The notes under the pieces: model-generated | The model's database searches: none | What the model saw: only the letters and a program-made list of their open reading frames with translations | What the model was told of the DNA's origin: nothing | Translations under genes and position numbers: made by a program | Assembly: GCF_007997005.1 (NCBI RefSeq) | Contig: NZ_VOSL01000013.1 | Location: 62,001 to 126,000 of the forward strand | DNA from: Lujinxingia vulgaris | GTDB lineage: Bacteria; Myxococcota_A; Bradymonadia; Bradymonadales; Bradymonadaceae | Length of the DNA: 64,000 nt | Direction: 5' to 3' | Shown here: positions 26,585 through 35,129 of the stretch, piece by piece | Position numbering within the stretch: position 1 is the first letter of the stretch | Layout of the letters: each line of letters opens with the position of its first letter

Positions 26585-28582
26585 TTAGCCTTCGAGTTCA
26601 GCGTCGATCAGCTCTTTGAACTTCTCAAAGGGCTGCGCGCCGGTGACGCGGGTGCCGTTGACGAAGAACGCCGGGGTGCCGGTCACGCCGACCGAACGGC
26701 CTTCTTCAGACTCGTCTTTGACCTGCTGAGCGATGGCGGGATCTTCGAAGTCCGCCTTGAACTTGTCCATGTTCAGGCCAAGCTCACCGGCGAGGCGCTC
26801 CCAGAGACCATCTTCGCGGAAGCTACGCTGGTTTTCGTAGAGCAGGTGGTACATCTCCCAGAACTTGCCCTGCTTGCCGGCGGCAAGCGCCGCGCGAGCG
26901 GCCGGCTCGCTCTGAGCCTGGAAGGGAAGCGGGAAGTTCTTGTACACCACGCGCACCTTGTCGCCGTACTCTTCCTTGACGCGATCCAGGGTCTCGGCGC
27001 CACGGGCGCAGAAGGGGCACTGGAAGCTGGAGAATTCGTAGATGGTGACCGGGGCGTTGGCCGGACCCATGGTGTAGGAGTTACCGACCGAGAGGGCGTC
27101 GTCAGCGATCTTCGGCGCGGGGGCCGCGGGACGCTCGGGGGCAGCTGCAGGAGCAGCTTCGGCGACGTTCTCTTTGTTGTACTCGACCACGGCCTCGTAG
27201 AGGGCGTCGCCGGAGAGGTTACGGTCAGACTTGATCTTCTCGGCGATCTCGATCTGCTTCTTGACGTGATCTTCGAAGACCGCCAGGGGCTGGGCACCGA
27301 CAACCTTGATGCCGTTGACCAGGAAGCCCGGGGTGCCACGGATGCCGGCCGACTGGCCGTCACGCTGGGCCTGCTTGACGATCTCGGCGGTGGCCGGAGC
27401 GGCGTAGTCCGCCTTGAACTTGTCCATGTTCAGGCCGAGCTGACCGGCGAGCTCTTCGAACTTCGCTTCACCCAGCGCGCGCTGGTTGTCGTAGAGGAGC
27501 TCGTACATCTCCCAGAACTTGCCCTGGTTGCCGGCGGCGACAGACGCGCGCGCGGCCGGCTCGCTCTGCTGCTGGAAGCCAAGCGGGAAATGCTTGAAGA
27601 CCACGCGGACCTGGTTGGGGTACTTCTCAACCAGCTGCTTGATGGTCTCGGAGCCGCGAGCGCAGAAGGGGCACTGGAAGCTGGAGAACTCCATGATGGT
27701 CACGAGCGCCTGATCGGCGCTGGCGCCCTTGGTGTAGTCGGCGTCGCGCACCGGAACCATGTGCACTTCGGTGGCGGGCTCGGGCTGACGCTCGGCCTGC
27801 TGCGGGGCGGGCGCGCTCTTGAAGTTCTTGTCGACCATCGCCGCGTAGATGCCGTCACGGCTGGTGCCGGCGGCCAGCAACTCTTCGACTTCGCCAAGCT
27901 GCTTCTTGACGATCTCTTCGAAGCGGGCCAGGGGCTGCGCGCCGTTGACGACTTCGCCGTTGACGAAGAAGTGCGGGGTGCCGCGAACGCCCAGGCTCTC
28001 GCCGAGCTTCTGGTCTTCGTCGATCGTCGCCACGATGGCGGGATCATCGTAGTCCGCCTTGAACTTCTCAACGTCCATGCCGAGCTCGGCGGCGTACTTC
28101 GCGCCGAGATCCTTGATGTCACCCGAGCGGTAGGCCTGCAGATCGCCGAACATCTTCTCTTTCATCTCCCAGAACTTGTCCTGACGCTCGGCGGCCATCA
28201 CGACGCGCGCGGCGTCTTTGGCCTGAGCCTGAAAAGAGAGGGGGAAGTTCTTGAAGACCAGACGCACGTCTTCCGGGTACTTGTCGGCCAGCTCTTTGAG
28301 GGTGCCAGCGGCGCGGCCACAGAAGGGGCACTGCATGCTGGTGAACTCAACGATGGTGACCGGCGCGTTGGCCGGGCCGTAGGTGGGGCTGTCGCCCACC
28401 GGGATCTTGGTGCTGTCTTTGCCGGCCTGACCGCTGGGCACGACGGCGGCGCCGGGCGCATCGCCGGCGGTGGGGGTGGTGTTGCTATTTCCGACGAAGA
28501 AGCCGATGCCGAGGCAAATTACGGCCACGGCGATGAGCATAAGCGCACCTACGCCATTGCTCTGTTGGGAATGTCCTGCCAT
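26585..28582 (-). CDS. Membrane-anchored protein with three DsbA-like thioredoxin domains
   Basis: 665 aa. A single N-terminal transmembrane segment (about 12-31) anchors it with the rest in the periplasm. Three tandem DsbA-like domains follow, each with an intact CPFC (85-88, 304-307, 522-525) and a cis-Pro GTP (201-203, 416-418, 635-637). Linkers are Ala/Pro-rich. Repeated blocks such as APVTI-EFSSFQCPFCARG and KFWEMY show internal duplication; domains 2 and 3 are most alike. Likely a thiol-disulfide oxidoreductase with several active sites on one chain. The start at 28582 follows AGGAG; the 55 codons upstream in frame lack protein-like character. Confidence 0.9.
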   Translation of the reverse strand: MAGHSQQSNGVGALMLIAVAVICLGIGFFVGNSNTTPTAGDAPGAAVVPSGQAGKDSTKIPVGDSPTYGPANAPVTIVEFTSMQCPFCGRAAGTLKELADKYPEDVRLVFKNFPLSFQAQAKDAARVVMAAERQDKFWEMKEKMFGDLQAYRSGDIKDLGAKYAAELGMDVEKFKADYDDPAIVATIDEDQKLGESLGVRGTPHFFVNGEVVNGAQPLARFEEIVKKQLGEVEELLAAGTSRDGIYAAMVDKNFKSAPAPQQAERQPEPATEVHMVPVRDADYTKGASADQALVTIMEFSSFQCPFCARGSETIKQLVEKYPNQVRVVFKHFPLGFQQQSEPAARASVAAGNQGKFWEMYELLYDNQRALGEAKFEELAGQLGLNMDKFKADYAAPATAEIVKQAQRDGQSAGIRGTPGFLVNGIKVVGAQPLAVFEDHVKKQIEIAEKIKSDRNLSGDALYEAVVEYNKENVAEAAPAAAPERPAAPAPKIADDALSVGNSYTMGPANAPVTIYEFSSFQCPFCARGAETLDRVKEEYGDKVRVVYKNFPLPFQAQSEPAARAALAAGKQGKFWEMYHLLYENQRSFREDGLWERLAGELGLNMDKFKADFEDPAIAQQVKDESEEGRSVGVTGTPAFFVNGTRVTGAQPFEKFKELIDAELEG

Positions 28583-28795
28583 GGGTTTACTCCTGATGTT
28601 CAGGTTTGGGGGCAAGCCGCAAAGCGTAGGGCTCGCCGAAAAACAAACACGTGTCGATACGTAAGATTTCATGCCGCCATGCGGCCACAGCGTATGCGGG
28701 CGCAGGTTGTTGCACAGCGCGCGCGCAGGCTCAAGCGTCAAACGCAACGTCGCGCTTGATGCGTGGGGCCGAACTCAGGCTGCGGCGAGGGCGGC

Positions 28796-29584
28796 TCAGC
28801 TATATTGGGGGGGCTCTTCGAGCAGGCGTCGGTGCTCAAGAGAGGGGCCGACACGCAGGCGCTCAAGCGCAGGCTGCGCGGGCGGTGAAGAAAGCTCGGG
28901 GTAACGCGTCGCGTTGAGCTCGATCGGAGAGAGAACCGGCACGAGGCCGCTGAACGCCATGCCGACCGTGGCCGGCGGGAGGCTGCGGCAGAGCTCGCTG
29001 TACTCCGAGCAGGTCAAGGGGTTGTCCTGCTGAAGCGGAGCGCTGCGCTCCATCGAGTCCACCAGGGCCGCCAGCCAGGGACGCTCGGGGAGCGCGGCCG
29101 GAGCTTGCTGATGACGCGGGACATGCCCGGTGCTCTGAACGCCCATCTTCGCGACGACGTCAAAGAGCGCGCCGGCGGCCTCTTCGGCCTGATAACGCGC
29201 CAGAAGATCGGGGAGCGTGGAGACGGGCTCTCGCGTGCCTTCAAAGCAGATGTTGTATTCGGGGTTGGTCGGGTCGATGCCGGCCGATGCCTCACAGGGC
29301 TCGTCCTGCTCCGCGCTCGGAGACGGGCCGGCGAAGCTCTCCGGCTCGATCGGCGTGAGCGGGCCAAAGCCCCAGGAGACCATGCGGTCAAAAGCCTCGC
29401 GGGCCTGCGAGGAGGCCGCGGCCTGTATCGGGTGCTCAAACCCACCGGTGCAGGTGGGCTGCACGACCACACCCTCAAGCGCCGAGGCACCTGTCGGAGC
29501 CATCATCACCGCCCAGAGCACAAGGCTGAGCGCCCACCCGAAGGGGCGTCGCAGTTGGGATGGCTGTGAGGTGATGGGTTTCAT
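28796..29584 (-). CDS. Exported protein of unknown function
   Basis: 262 aa. A signal peptide (MKPITSQPSQLRRPFGWALS... to about residue 36, PTGASALEG) predicts Sec export with cleavage rather than lipidation. The mature part has five or six cysteines (PTCTGGFEH, EPCEASAG, YNICFEGTR, TCSEYSELC) that could form disulfides, fitting the DsbA-like genes next door. I recognise no domain. A 75-codon upstream extension in frame is unlikely because the signal peptide begins at 29584. Divergent from the WbpB-like gene with 227 bases between. Confidence 0.72.
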   Translation of the reverse strand: MKPITSQPSQLRRPFGWALSLVLWAVMMAPTGASALEGVVVQPTCTGGFEHPIQAAASSQAREAFDRMVSWGFGPLTPIEPESFAGPSPSAEQDEPCEASAGIDPTNPEYNICFEGTREPVSTLPDLLARYQAEEAAGALFDVVAKMGVQSTGHVPRHQQAPAALPERPWLAALVDSMERSAPLQQDNPLTCSEYSELCRSLPPATVGMAFSGLVPVLSPIELNATRYPELSSPPAQPALERLRVGPSLEHRRLLEEPPQYS

Positions 29585-29811
29585 AGGCGATGACTTCGAC
29601 GCTGTGTGCGGTCGACCAATCGTGTTCCGACAGAAGCGAACCCTAGGGAAGTGTGCCCTGAAGCGCAAGCCGTTGTCGGAAGCCTTAAGCTGCGCGGGTA
29701 TGCGATGTGAATACACGAGGTTGAGGATGTTATTCCGGCACACACGCCGGTTGCGAGGCGATCGCGTGGCGAGCACCAGGGGGGCCTGAAGGGCACGAAG
29801 CGGGCGCACGC

Positions 29812-30972
29812 ATGGCGGAGGTTTGCGACCCGGCGAAGATCCTGGAAGCCGACCGTGTTTCGGTGTATCTCTTGCCGGCCGATGCCCCGACGATGTTTGC
29901 TATGAGGCTTCCCCTGAGCGATACAGCCCCCCTCCCCCCTCTTGCTCCCCGTCAGATTGCGCTGGTTGGCTGCGGCCATGTGGCCGAGCGTCATGCGCGC
30001 GCGCTGCAGTGGCACGGTCCACGTGTGGATGTGGTCGGTGTGGTCGATCCCGACGCGCAACGCCGGCAAACGCTGGCCGCGCTCCTTGAAGCGCCTGCCT
30101 TCGCCTCGCTGGATGCCCTGCTCGCTGCGACCTCGCCACAGCTTGTGAGCATCGCCACGCCGACCGGCCTGCACTGCGAGCAGGCCCTCCAGGCGGCTCG
30201 TTCCGGCGCCGACATCATCCTGGAGAAGCCCCTGAGCACCTCGCTGCCGGAGGCTCGCCAGATGGTCGCGCAGGTGCGGGAGCTGGGTCGTAAGCTCTTT
30301 GTGATCAAACAGCTGCGCCACCATCCGCTCTTTCTGGCGCTGCGCGACGCGGTGCGCCTCGGGCGCTTCGGGCGCATCTTCAGCGTGGGGCTGGAGGTCT
30401 ACTGGAATCGCGGCCAGGCCTATTACGACGCGGCCTCCTGGCGGGGAACACGTGAGCTCGACGGTGGCGCCCTGATGAACCAGGCCAGCCATTATGTGGA
30501 TCTGCTGGCCTGGATCTTCGATGAGCCCCACGAGCTCTATGCGGCCGGCGGTACTCTGGGCCGGCGCATTGAGGTGGAAGACACCGCCCTCTTGAACCTG
30601 CGCTGGCCCGGTGGCGCGCTGGGAAGCGTGCACGTCTCGATGCTCGCCTACCCGCGCAATCTCACGACCAGCCTGACGGTGCTGGGTGAGTGCGGCTCGG
30701 TGCGGCTGGGCGGCGCGCGCTGCGACCGGGTGGAAGCCTGGGAGTTTGCCGAACATGCCCCGCAGGATGACGCGATCGCCGGGCTGGCCAGCTCGGTCGA
30801 AGATGTCCTCTCGGGGGGGCACGCCCACGTCTTCGGCGCGATCTTCGATCATCTCGACGGCGTGCCTGACGCACCGATCGTCACCGGCGAGGAGGGGCTG
30901 CGCTCGCTGACGATCATCGACACGGCCTACGCCTCGATGCGTGCGCATCAGCCCTTGCGCGTGGAGCGTTGA
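29812..30972 (+). CDS. Gfo/Idh/MocA oxidoreductase, WbpB/WlbA-like
   Basis: Up to 386 aa. The NAD-binding fold starts at RQIALVGCGHVAERHARAL (about 48-66) and the catalytic motif EKP is at 138-140. HYVDLLAWIF and the C-terminal sheet match WlbA/WbpB, which oxidise C3 of UDP-GlcNAc-uronate. The next two genes encode WbpD- and WbpE-like enzymes with 3- and 56-base gaps, giving the B-D-E trio for UDP-2,3-diacetamido-2,3-dideoxy-uronic acid. The true start is uncertain: ATGs at 29893 and 29902 give a more family-like N-terminus, and no ribosome site is clear. Confidence 0.88.
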   Translation: MAEVCDPAKILEADRVSVYLLPADAPTMFAMRLPLSDTAPLPPLAPRQIALVGCGHVAERHARALQWHGPRVDVVGVVDPDAQRRQTLAALLEAPAFASLDALLAATSPQLVSIATPTGLHCEQALQAARSGADIILEKPLSTSLPEARQMVAQVRELGRKLFVIKQLRHHPLFLALRDAVRLGRFGRIFSVGLEVYWNRGQAYYDAASWRGTRELDGGALMNQASHYVDLLAWIFDEPHELYAAGGTLGRRIEVEDTALLNLRWPGGALGSVHVSMLAYPRNLTTSLTVLGECGSVRLGGARCDRVEAWEFAEHAPQDDAIAGLASSVEDVLSGGHAHVFGAIFDHLDGVPDAPIVTGEEGLRSLTIIDTAYASMRAHQPLRVER

Positions 30973-30975
30973 GCG

Positions 30976-31563
30976 ATGACCACCAACGGCGATCTGGCAG
31001 CGCCCTGGGCCCACCCCAGCGCGATCATCGATGAAGGTGCTCACCTGGGCGCGGGCACCCGCGTCTGGCACTTTGCCCACGTGTGTGCCGGCGCCACAAT
31101 CGGGAGGCGCTGCAGTCTTGGGCAGAACGTGTACGTGGCTCCCAGCGCCAACATTGGTGAGGGGGTGAAGATCCAGAACAACGTCTCGATCTACGACGGC
31201 GTGATCCTCGAAGATGACGTGTTCTGTGGCCCCAGCGTGGTCTTCACCAACGTTCGCCACCCCCGCGCGCACGTCTCGCGGCGGGATGCCTACCAGACGA
31301 CGCGCATCCGAAAAGGGGCCACCCTGGGAGCCAACGCCACGGTGGTGTGCGGGGTGGAGGTCGGCGAGTTTGCCTTTGTGGGGGCCGGCGCGGTGGTCAC
31401 CGCCGATGTGGTGCCTTATGCGCTGGTGGTCGGTCAGCCGGCGCGCCAGATCGGCTGGGCCTGCCGCTGCGGGCTGACGCTGCCCGCGCCAGATCCGCAG
31501 TGCGCCTGCACCGAGTGCGGCCAGCGCTACGCCTTGCGCGAAGGCGCACTTCAACCAGTTTAA
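30976..31563 (+). CDS. WbpD/WlbB-like sugar N-acetyltransferase with zinc-ribbon tail
   Basis: 195 aa acetyl-CoA-dependent left-handed beta-helix enzyme that would acetylate the C3 amine of a UDP-2-acetamido-3-amino-uronate. The hexapeptide repeats run from about residue 14 to 150 (IIDEGAHLGAGTRVWHFAHV, NNVSIYDGVILEDDVFCGP). The end VVGQPARQIGWACRCG leads into a Cys-rich tail (C-x-C, C-x-C-x2-C) that probably binds zinc, as in a subset of the family. It is 3 bases after the oxidoreductase stop. Confidence 0.9.
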   Translation: MTTNGDLAAPWAHPSAIIDEGAHLGAGTRVWHFAHVCAGATIGRRCSLGQNVYVAPSANIGEGVKIQNNVSIYDGVILEDDVFCGPSVVFTNVRHPRAHVSRRDAYQTTRIRKGATLGANATVVCGVEVGEFAFVGAGAVVTADVVPYALVVGQPARQIGWACRCGLTLPAPDPQCACTECGQRYALREGALQPV

Positions 31564-31619
31564 GCGACGTCGATGTTGTGTTGAGGCGCCTGAAAAGCGC
31601 CTTCCCCCCGGAGTTCGCA

Positions 31620-32744
31620 ATGGGTGTTCCTTTTTTTGATCTGACGCGTCAGTACGCCGCGCTCGAAGCGCACATTCGCCCGGCTGTTGACGAGGTGTTG
31701 CGAACGCAGCGCTGCATCGGCGGCCCCCGTGTTACGGAGCTGGAGCAGGCGCTGGCCCGCCAGGTGGGTGTGGCGCACGCGGTGGGCGTCTCCAGCGGTA
31801 CGGACGCGCTGCTGCTGAGCTTGATGGCGCTAAATCTTAAGCCCGGCGATGAAGTCGTCACGTCACCTTTTACATTTTTTGCCCCCGTGGGCTCGATCAT
31901 GCGCCTGGGCGGGCGGCCGGTCTTTGTCGACATCGAGCCCGAGGGGTTCAACCTGGACGCCGCACACGTTGAAGACGCGCTGGGTGCGAAGACCCGGGCG
32001 GTGCTTCCGGTTCACCTCTTTGGTCAGTGCGCGCCGATGGACCAGGTGATGGAGGCGGTGCAGAACGCGCCGGGGGTGGCCGTGATCGAAGATCTGGCTC
32101 AGGCGCTCGGGGCGAGCATTGAGGGGCGCCAGGCCGGGAGCTTCGGGCTGGCCGGCTGCGTGAGCTTTTTCCCCACCAAAAACCTCGGCGCGGCCGGCGA
32201 TGGCGGCATGGTCTTTACCGATGACGACGCCTTTCACGAGCGGCTTCGGCTTCTGGCGCGCCACGGGGCGAGCCCGAAGTACCACCACGTGGAGGTGGGC
32301 GGGAACTTTCGCCTCGACGCCCTTCAGGCGGCGATCCTCTCGGCCAAGCTCCCCCATCTTCACTCCTTCTGCGAGCGCCGCCGCGCCCACGCCGCCTACT
32401 ACAATGAAGCCCTGGCCGACCTTGAGGGCCTTGAGCTCCCGCGTCACGCGCCGGGCCACCGCCCCGTCTACAACCAGTACGTGGTGCGCGTGGCCGATCG
32501 CGCGCGCCTGATCGCGCACCTGGAGAAGCGAGGCATCGGCCACGGTATCTACTACCCCGAGCCCCTGCATACCCAGCCGGCGCTGCGCGAGCTTGGCTAC
32601 CAGCGGGGCGACTTCCCCCGCGCGGAGCAAGCCTGCGAGCAGGTGCTGGCGCTGCCGGTCTTCCCGGAGCTTCGCGACGATGAGCGTGAGGCCGTCGCCG
32701 ACGCGGTCCGCGAGGCCTTGCATCAAAAAGCGCCCGCGCTCTGA
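31620..32744 (+). CDS. DegT/DnrJ/EryC1/StrS aminotransferase, WbpE-like
   Basis: 374 aa PLP-dependent enzyme that would add an amine to C3 of the UDP-3-keto-uronate made by the WbpB-like neighbour. The PLP lysine lies in FFPTKNLGAAGDGG (K187); the Asp of EDLAQALGA (D158) contacts the PLP ring nitrogen; VSSGTDALLLSL gives the phosphate site. The frame is open 273 bases further upstream over the previous gene, but MGVPFFDLTRQY is the family start. The last codons lie inside the hairpin of the terminator serving the convergent wzc gene. Confidence 0.93.
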   Translation: MGVPFFDLTRQYAALEAHIRPAVDEVLRTQRCIGGPRVTELEQALARQVGVAHAVGVSSGTDALLLSLMALNLKPGDEVVTSPFTFFAPVGSIMRLGGRPVFVDIEPEGFNLDAAHVEDALGAKTRAVLPVHLFGQCAPMDQVMEAVQNAPGVAVIEDLAQALGASIEGRQAGSFGLAGCVSFFPTKNLGAAGDGGMVFTDDDAFHERLRLLARHGASPKYHHVEVGGNFRLDALQAAILSAKLPHLHSFCERRRAHAAYYNEALADLEGLELPRHAPGHRPVYNQYVVRVADRARLIAHLEKRGIGHGIYYPEPLHTQPALRELGYQRGDFPRAEQACEQVLALPVFPELRDDEREAVADAVREALHQKAPAL

Positions 32745-32761
32745 GTGAGCTGCGGGCGCTT
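32725..32761 (-). terminator. Terminator of the Wzc-like gene, inside the aminotransferase 3' end
   Basis: AAGCGCCCGC (32728-32737) pairs perfectly with GCGGGCGCTT (32752-32761). On the minus strand a T5 run follows. The left arm lies within the last codons of the convergent aminotransferase gene. Confidence 0.7.
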
Positions 32762-32790
32762 CAACAAGGGTTGACCGTCGCGATGTTGGC

Positions 32791-35007
32791 TCAGCTGGCC
32801 ATCTTCCCGCCCTTGGAGCCGCCGGAGTCGCCCGGCTCGTCGTAGCGGTAGCGGTAATAATACGCGTAGCCGTAGCCGGCGTTCTCGTCGATGTCGTTGA
32901 GCACCGTGCCGCCGAAGGGCGCCCCGATAGACTCCAGCTGCTCGATGGAGCGACGCAGGAGCTCCTGGCGGGTCTGACCGAACTTCAGGATCAACAAGAC
33001 CACGTCTGCCGAGTGGCTGAGCACCAGGGCATCGGCCACCGCCGCCAGGGGCGGCGAGTCGAAGATGACGCGGTCGTAGTCTTCGCGAAGATCGCGCACC
33101 AGCTTGCGGAAACGCTCGGTCTGCAGGAGCTCCGAGGGGTTGGGAGGGACCGGCCCGCAGGTCATCACCTCGAGGTTCTCAATGCCCGTGGGGCGGATCG
33201 CCTCTTTGTAGGTGAGCTCGCCGGTGATGGCGTCGGAGAGGCCGACCTTGTTGTCCATGCCCAGCGCTTTGTGCACCCGGGGGCGACGCATATCGCTGTC
33301 GATCACCAGGGTACGCTGGCCCGACTGCGCCAGCGCGATCGCCATGTTCACCGAGGTCAGCGTCTTGCCCTCGCCGGGGCCCGGGCTGGTCATCAGGAGC
33401 ACGCGCGGGGGGTTATCCGGCGCCATGAACATCAGGTTGGTGCGCAGGGTCTTGATCGCCTCGGCAAAAGAGCTTCGCGGGGCGGTGTGCGTGAGGGTGT
33501 CGAGCGCGGAGTCGCCGAACTTCTCGACCCCTTTGACCGCACCGGCGTTGACCGCCGGAAGCATGCCCAGGATGGGACGGGTGGTGTACTTGGTGACGTG
33601 CTCCTCGGTCTTGACCGTGGTGTCGAGGGCGTCGATGAGCACCATGATCGAGCCGCCAAGGAAGAGCCCCAGCAGCAGCCCCACGGCCAGATTCAGAGGC
33701 ACCTGGGGGCTGATCGGAGCGCCGGGCACATCGGCGTTCTCCAGGATCTGAATGATCTCACTCTCGTAGAGGGCGTTGAGGTCGAGCTCGTTGGTGCGGC
33801 CGAGCACCGTCTCGTAGTGCTGGCGCAGCGTCTCGGTGCTGTCGCGCATCTCGGTGTAGCGGAAGCCGATCTGATTGAGCTCGGCGATCTCGGCTTTGTG
33901 GCGCTCAATCTCCTCCTGGAGGTTGGCGGCGTTGCGGCGGGTGACGGCGGCGCGGTTGGCCACCGCGGTGCGGATCCGGCCGATCTCATCTTCGATAGAG
34001 CGGCGTACCACTTCGAGCTGCTCATCGACCGCGCGCACCTCAGGGTGCGCGTCGAGGTAGCGGGTCTTAAGCTCGGCGCGGCGCTCGAGAAGCTCACTCT
34101 CACGATCCAGGCCGCGTTTGAGCGCCGGATTGTCGACCAGGTCGCCCAGCGCACGCAGGTCGTCGCCGCGGGACTCCATCGTCTCGAGCTGGTTGAGCAA
34201 CGCCTCTTCGGCAAAGAGGCGCGCCTGCACCTCGCGCAGCTGCGTGCTGACCGCGGCCAGCCCCTCGGCGGCCATTTCACGGCGATCTTCAAAGGTATGC
34301 GAGAGGATGTTGTTATCGCGCTGGTACTTCTGCAGCTCGGAGCGCGACTCATCGAGCTCCTCGCGCTTGGTGGAGACGTAGTCGTCAAACCAGTTGGCCA
34401 GCTGACGAAGGCCGCCGGTCTGGAACTCCCGGATGTACTCGACGTAGGTCTCCGAGATGCCGTCGGCGATGCTGGCGGCAAGCTCCGGATCTTCAAAGCG
34501 CACCTGCACAAGGCCCACCCGGCTGTCGCGTTGCAGAGAATACACCGCCACGCGTTGCAGGGTGTTGACGGCGCGCTTCATGCGCTCATCCTCATCTAAC
34601 TGCTGCACAGAAGGGGGCAAAAAGCCCGGGGCGTCCAGGAGGCCCTCGCGTTCGATGACGCGCTGGGCAAACCACTTAGAGCCGAGCACCTCTTTTTGGG
34701 TGTTCCAGAACTGCTCAAACTGCCAGCGGCCGCCCGGATCGACAAGCTCAACCCGCTCAAACTGCTTACCGAAGACATTGGGGCGCGACTCATGAAAGAT
34801 AAGTTTGCTGGTAGCCTGATAGATGCGAGGCTGGCGCTCGGTCCAGAAGTAGGCCGCCGCCACGCACGCGATCGAGGTGAGGATGAGCACCCAGTAGAAG
34901 CGTCGAAAAAGCGCCCAGTAGCGCCCGATAAGGGCACCGAGCGACTCGCCACGCTCTTCGGGCGCGCTGCTGGGGCGTGGTTCCTGGAATCCGTACTGGT
35001 CCGACAT
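32791..35007 (-). CDS. Wzc-type polysaccharide co-polymerase / BY tyrosine autokinase
   Basis: 738 aa inner-membrane protein controlling chain length and export of capsule or exopolysaccharide. TM1 at about 36-56 is followed by a Wzz-type periplasmic domain with long coiled coils (about 195-400) and TM2 near 455-480. The cytoplasmic kinase domain has Walker A SPGPGEGKT, Walker A' VIDSDMRRPR, Walker B VIFDSPP, and a C-terminal tyrosine cluster YGYAYYYRYRY for autophosphorylation. It is fused in one chain, the proteobacterial Wzc plan. Divergent from the O-antigen-ligase-like gene. Confidence 0.94.
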   Translation of the reverse strand: MSDQYGFQEPRPSSAPEERGESLGALIGRYWALFRRFYWVLILTSIACVAAAYFWTERQPRIYQATSKLIFHESRPNVFGKQFERVELVDPGGRWQFEQFWNTQKEVLGSKWFAQRVIEREGLLDAPGFLPPSVQQLDEDERMKRAVNTLQRVAVYSLQRDSRVGLVQVRFEDPELAASIADGISETYVEYIREFQTGGLRQLANWFDDYVSTKREELDESRSELQKYQRDNNILSHTFEDRREMAAEGLAAVSTQLREVQARLFAEEALLNQLETMESRGDDLRALGDLVDNPALKRGLDRESELLERRAELKTRYLDAHPEVRAVDEQLEVVRRSIEDEIGRIRTAVANRAAVTRRNAANLQEEIERHKAEIAELNQIGFRYTEMRDSTETLRQHYETVLGRTNELDLNALYESEIIQILENADVPGAPISPQVPLNLAVGLLLGLFLGGSIMVLIDALDTTVKTEEHVTKYTTRPILGMLPAVNAGAVKGVEKFGDSALDTLTHTAPRSSFAEAIKTLRTNLMFMAPDNPPRVLLMTSPGPGEGKTLTSVNMAIALAQSGQRTLVIDSDMRRPRVHKALGMDNKVGLSDAITGELTYKEAIRPTGIENLEVMTCGPVPPNPSELLQTERFRKLVRDLREDYDRVIFDSPPLAAVADALVLSHSADVVLLILKFGQTRQELLRRSIEQLESIGAPFGGTVLNDIDENAGYGYAYYYRYRYDEPGDSGGSKGGKMAS

Positions 35008-35129
35008 AGTGCTCTCAGGTCATGGGGGCCACCGGGGCCTTTTGACGACGCGGCGCGCGATCGTAGAGACTCAAGTCAGCGGCGTCAACGCCGCCCATTT
35101 TACGGCCTGGCCACACCACGAGGCGCCTG

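Noticed and set aside
26498-28759. A 753-codon plus-strand open frame
   Set aside because: Fully antisense to the three-domain DsbA-like gene. Its apparent internal repeats mirror the repeated domains on the other strand.
29581-31620. A 679-codon minus-strand open frame
   Set aside because: It is antisense to three well-supported genes (exported protein 5' end region, WbpB-like, WbpD-like), has no recognisable domain, and high-GC codon bias creates such long shadows.
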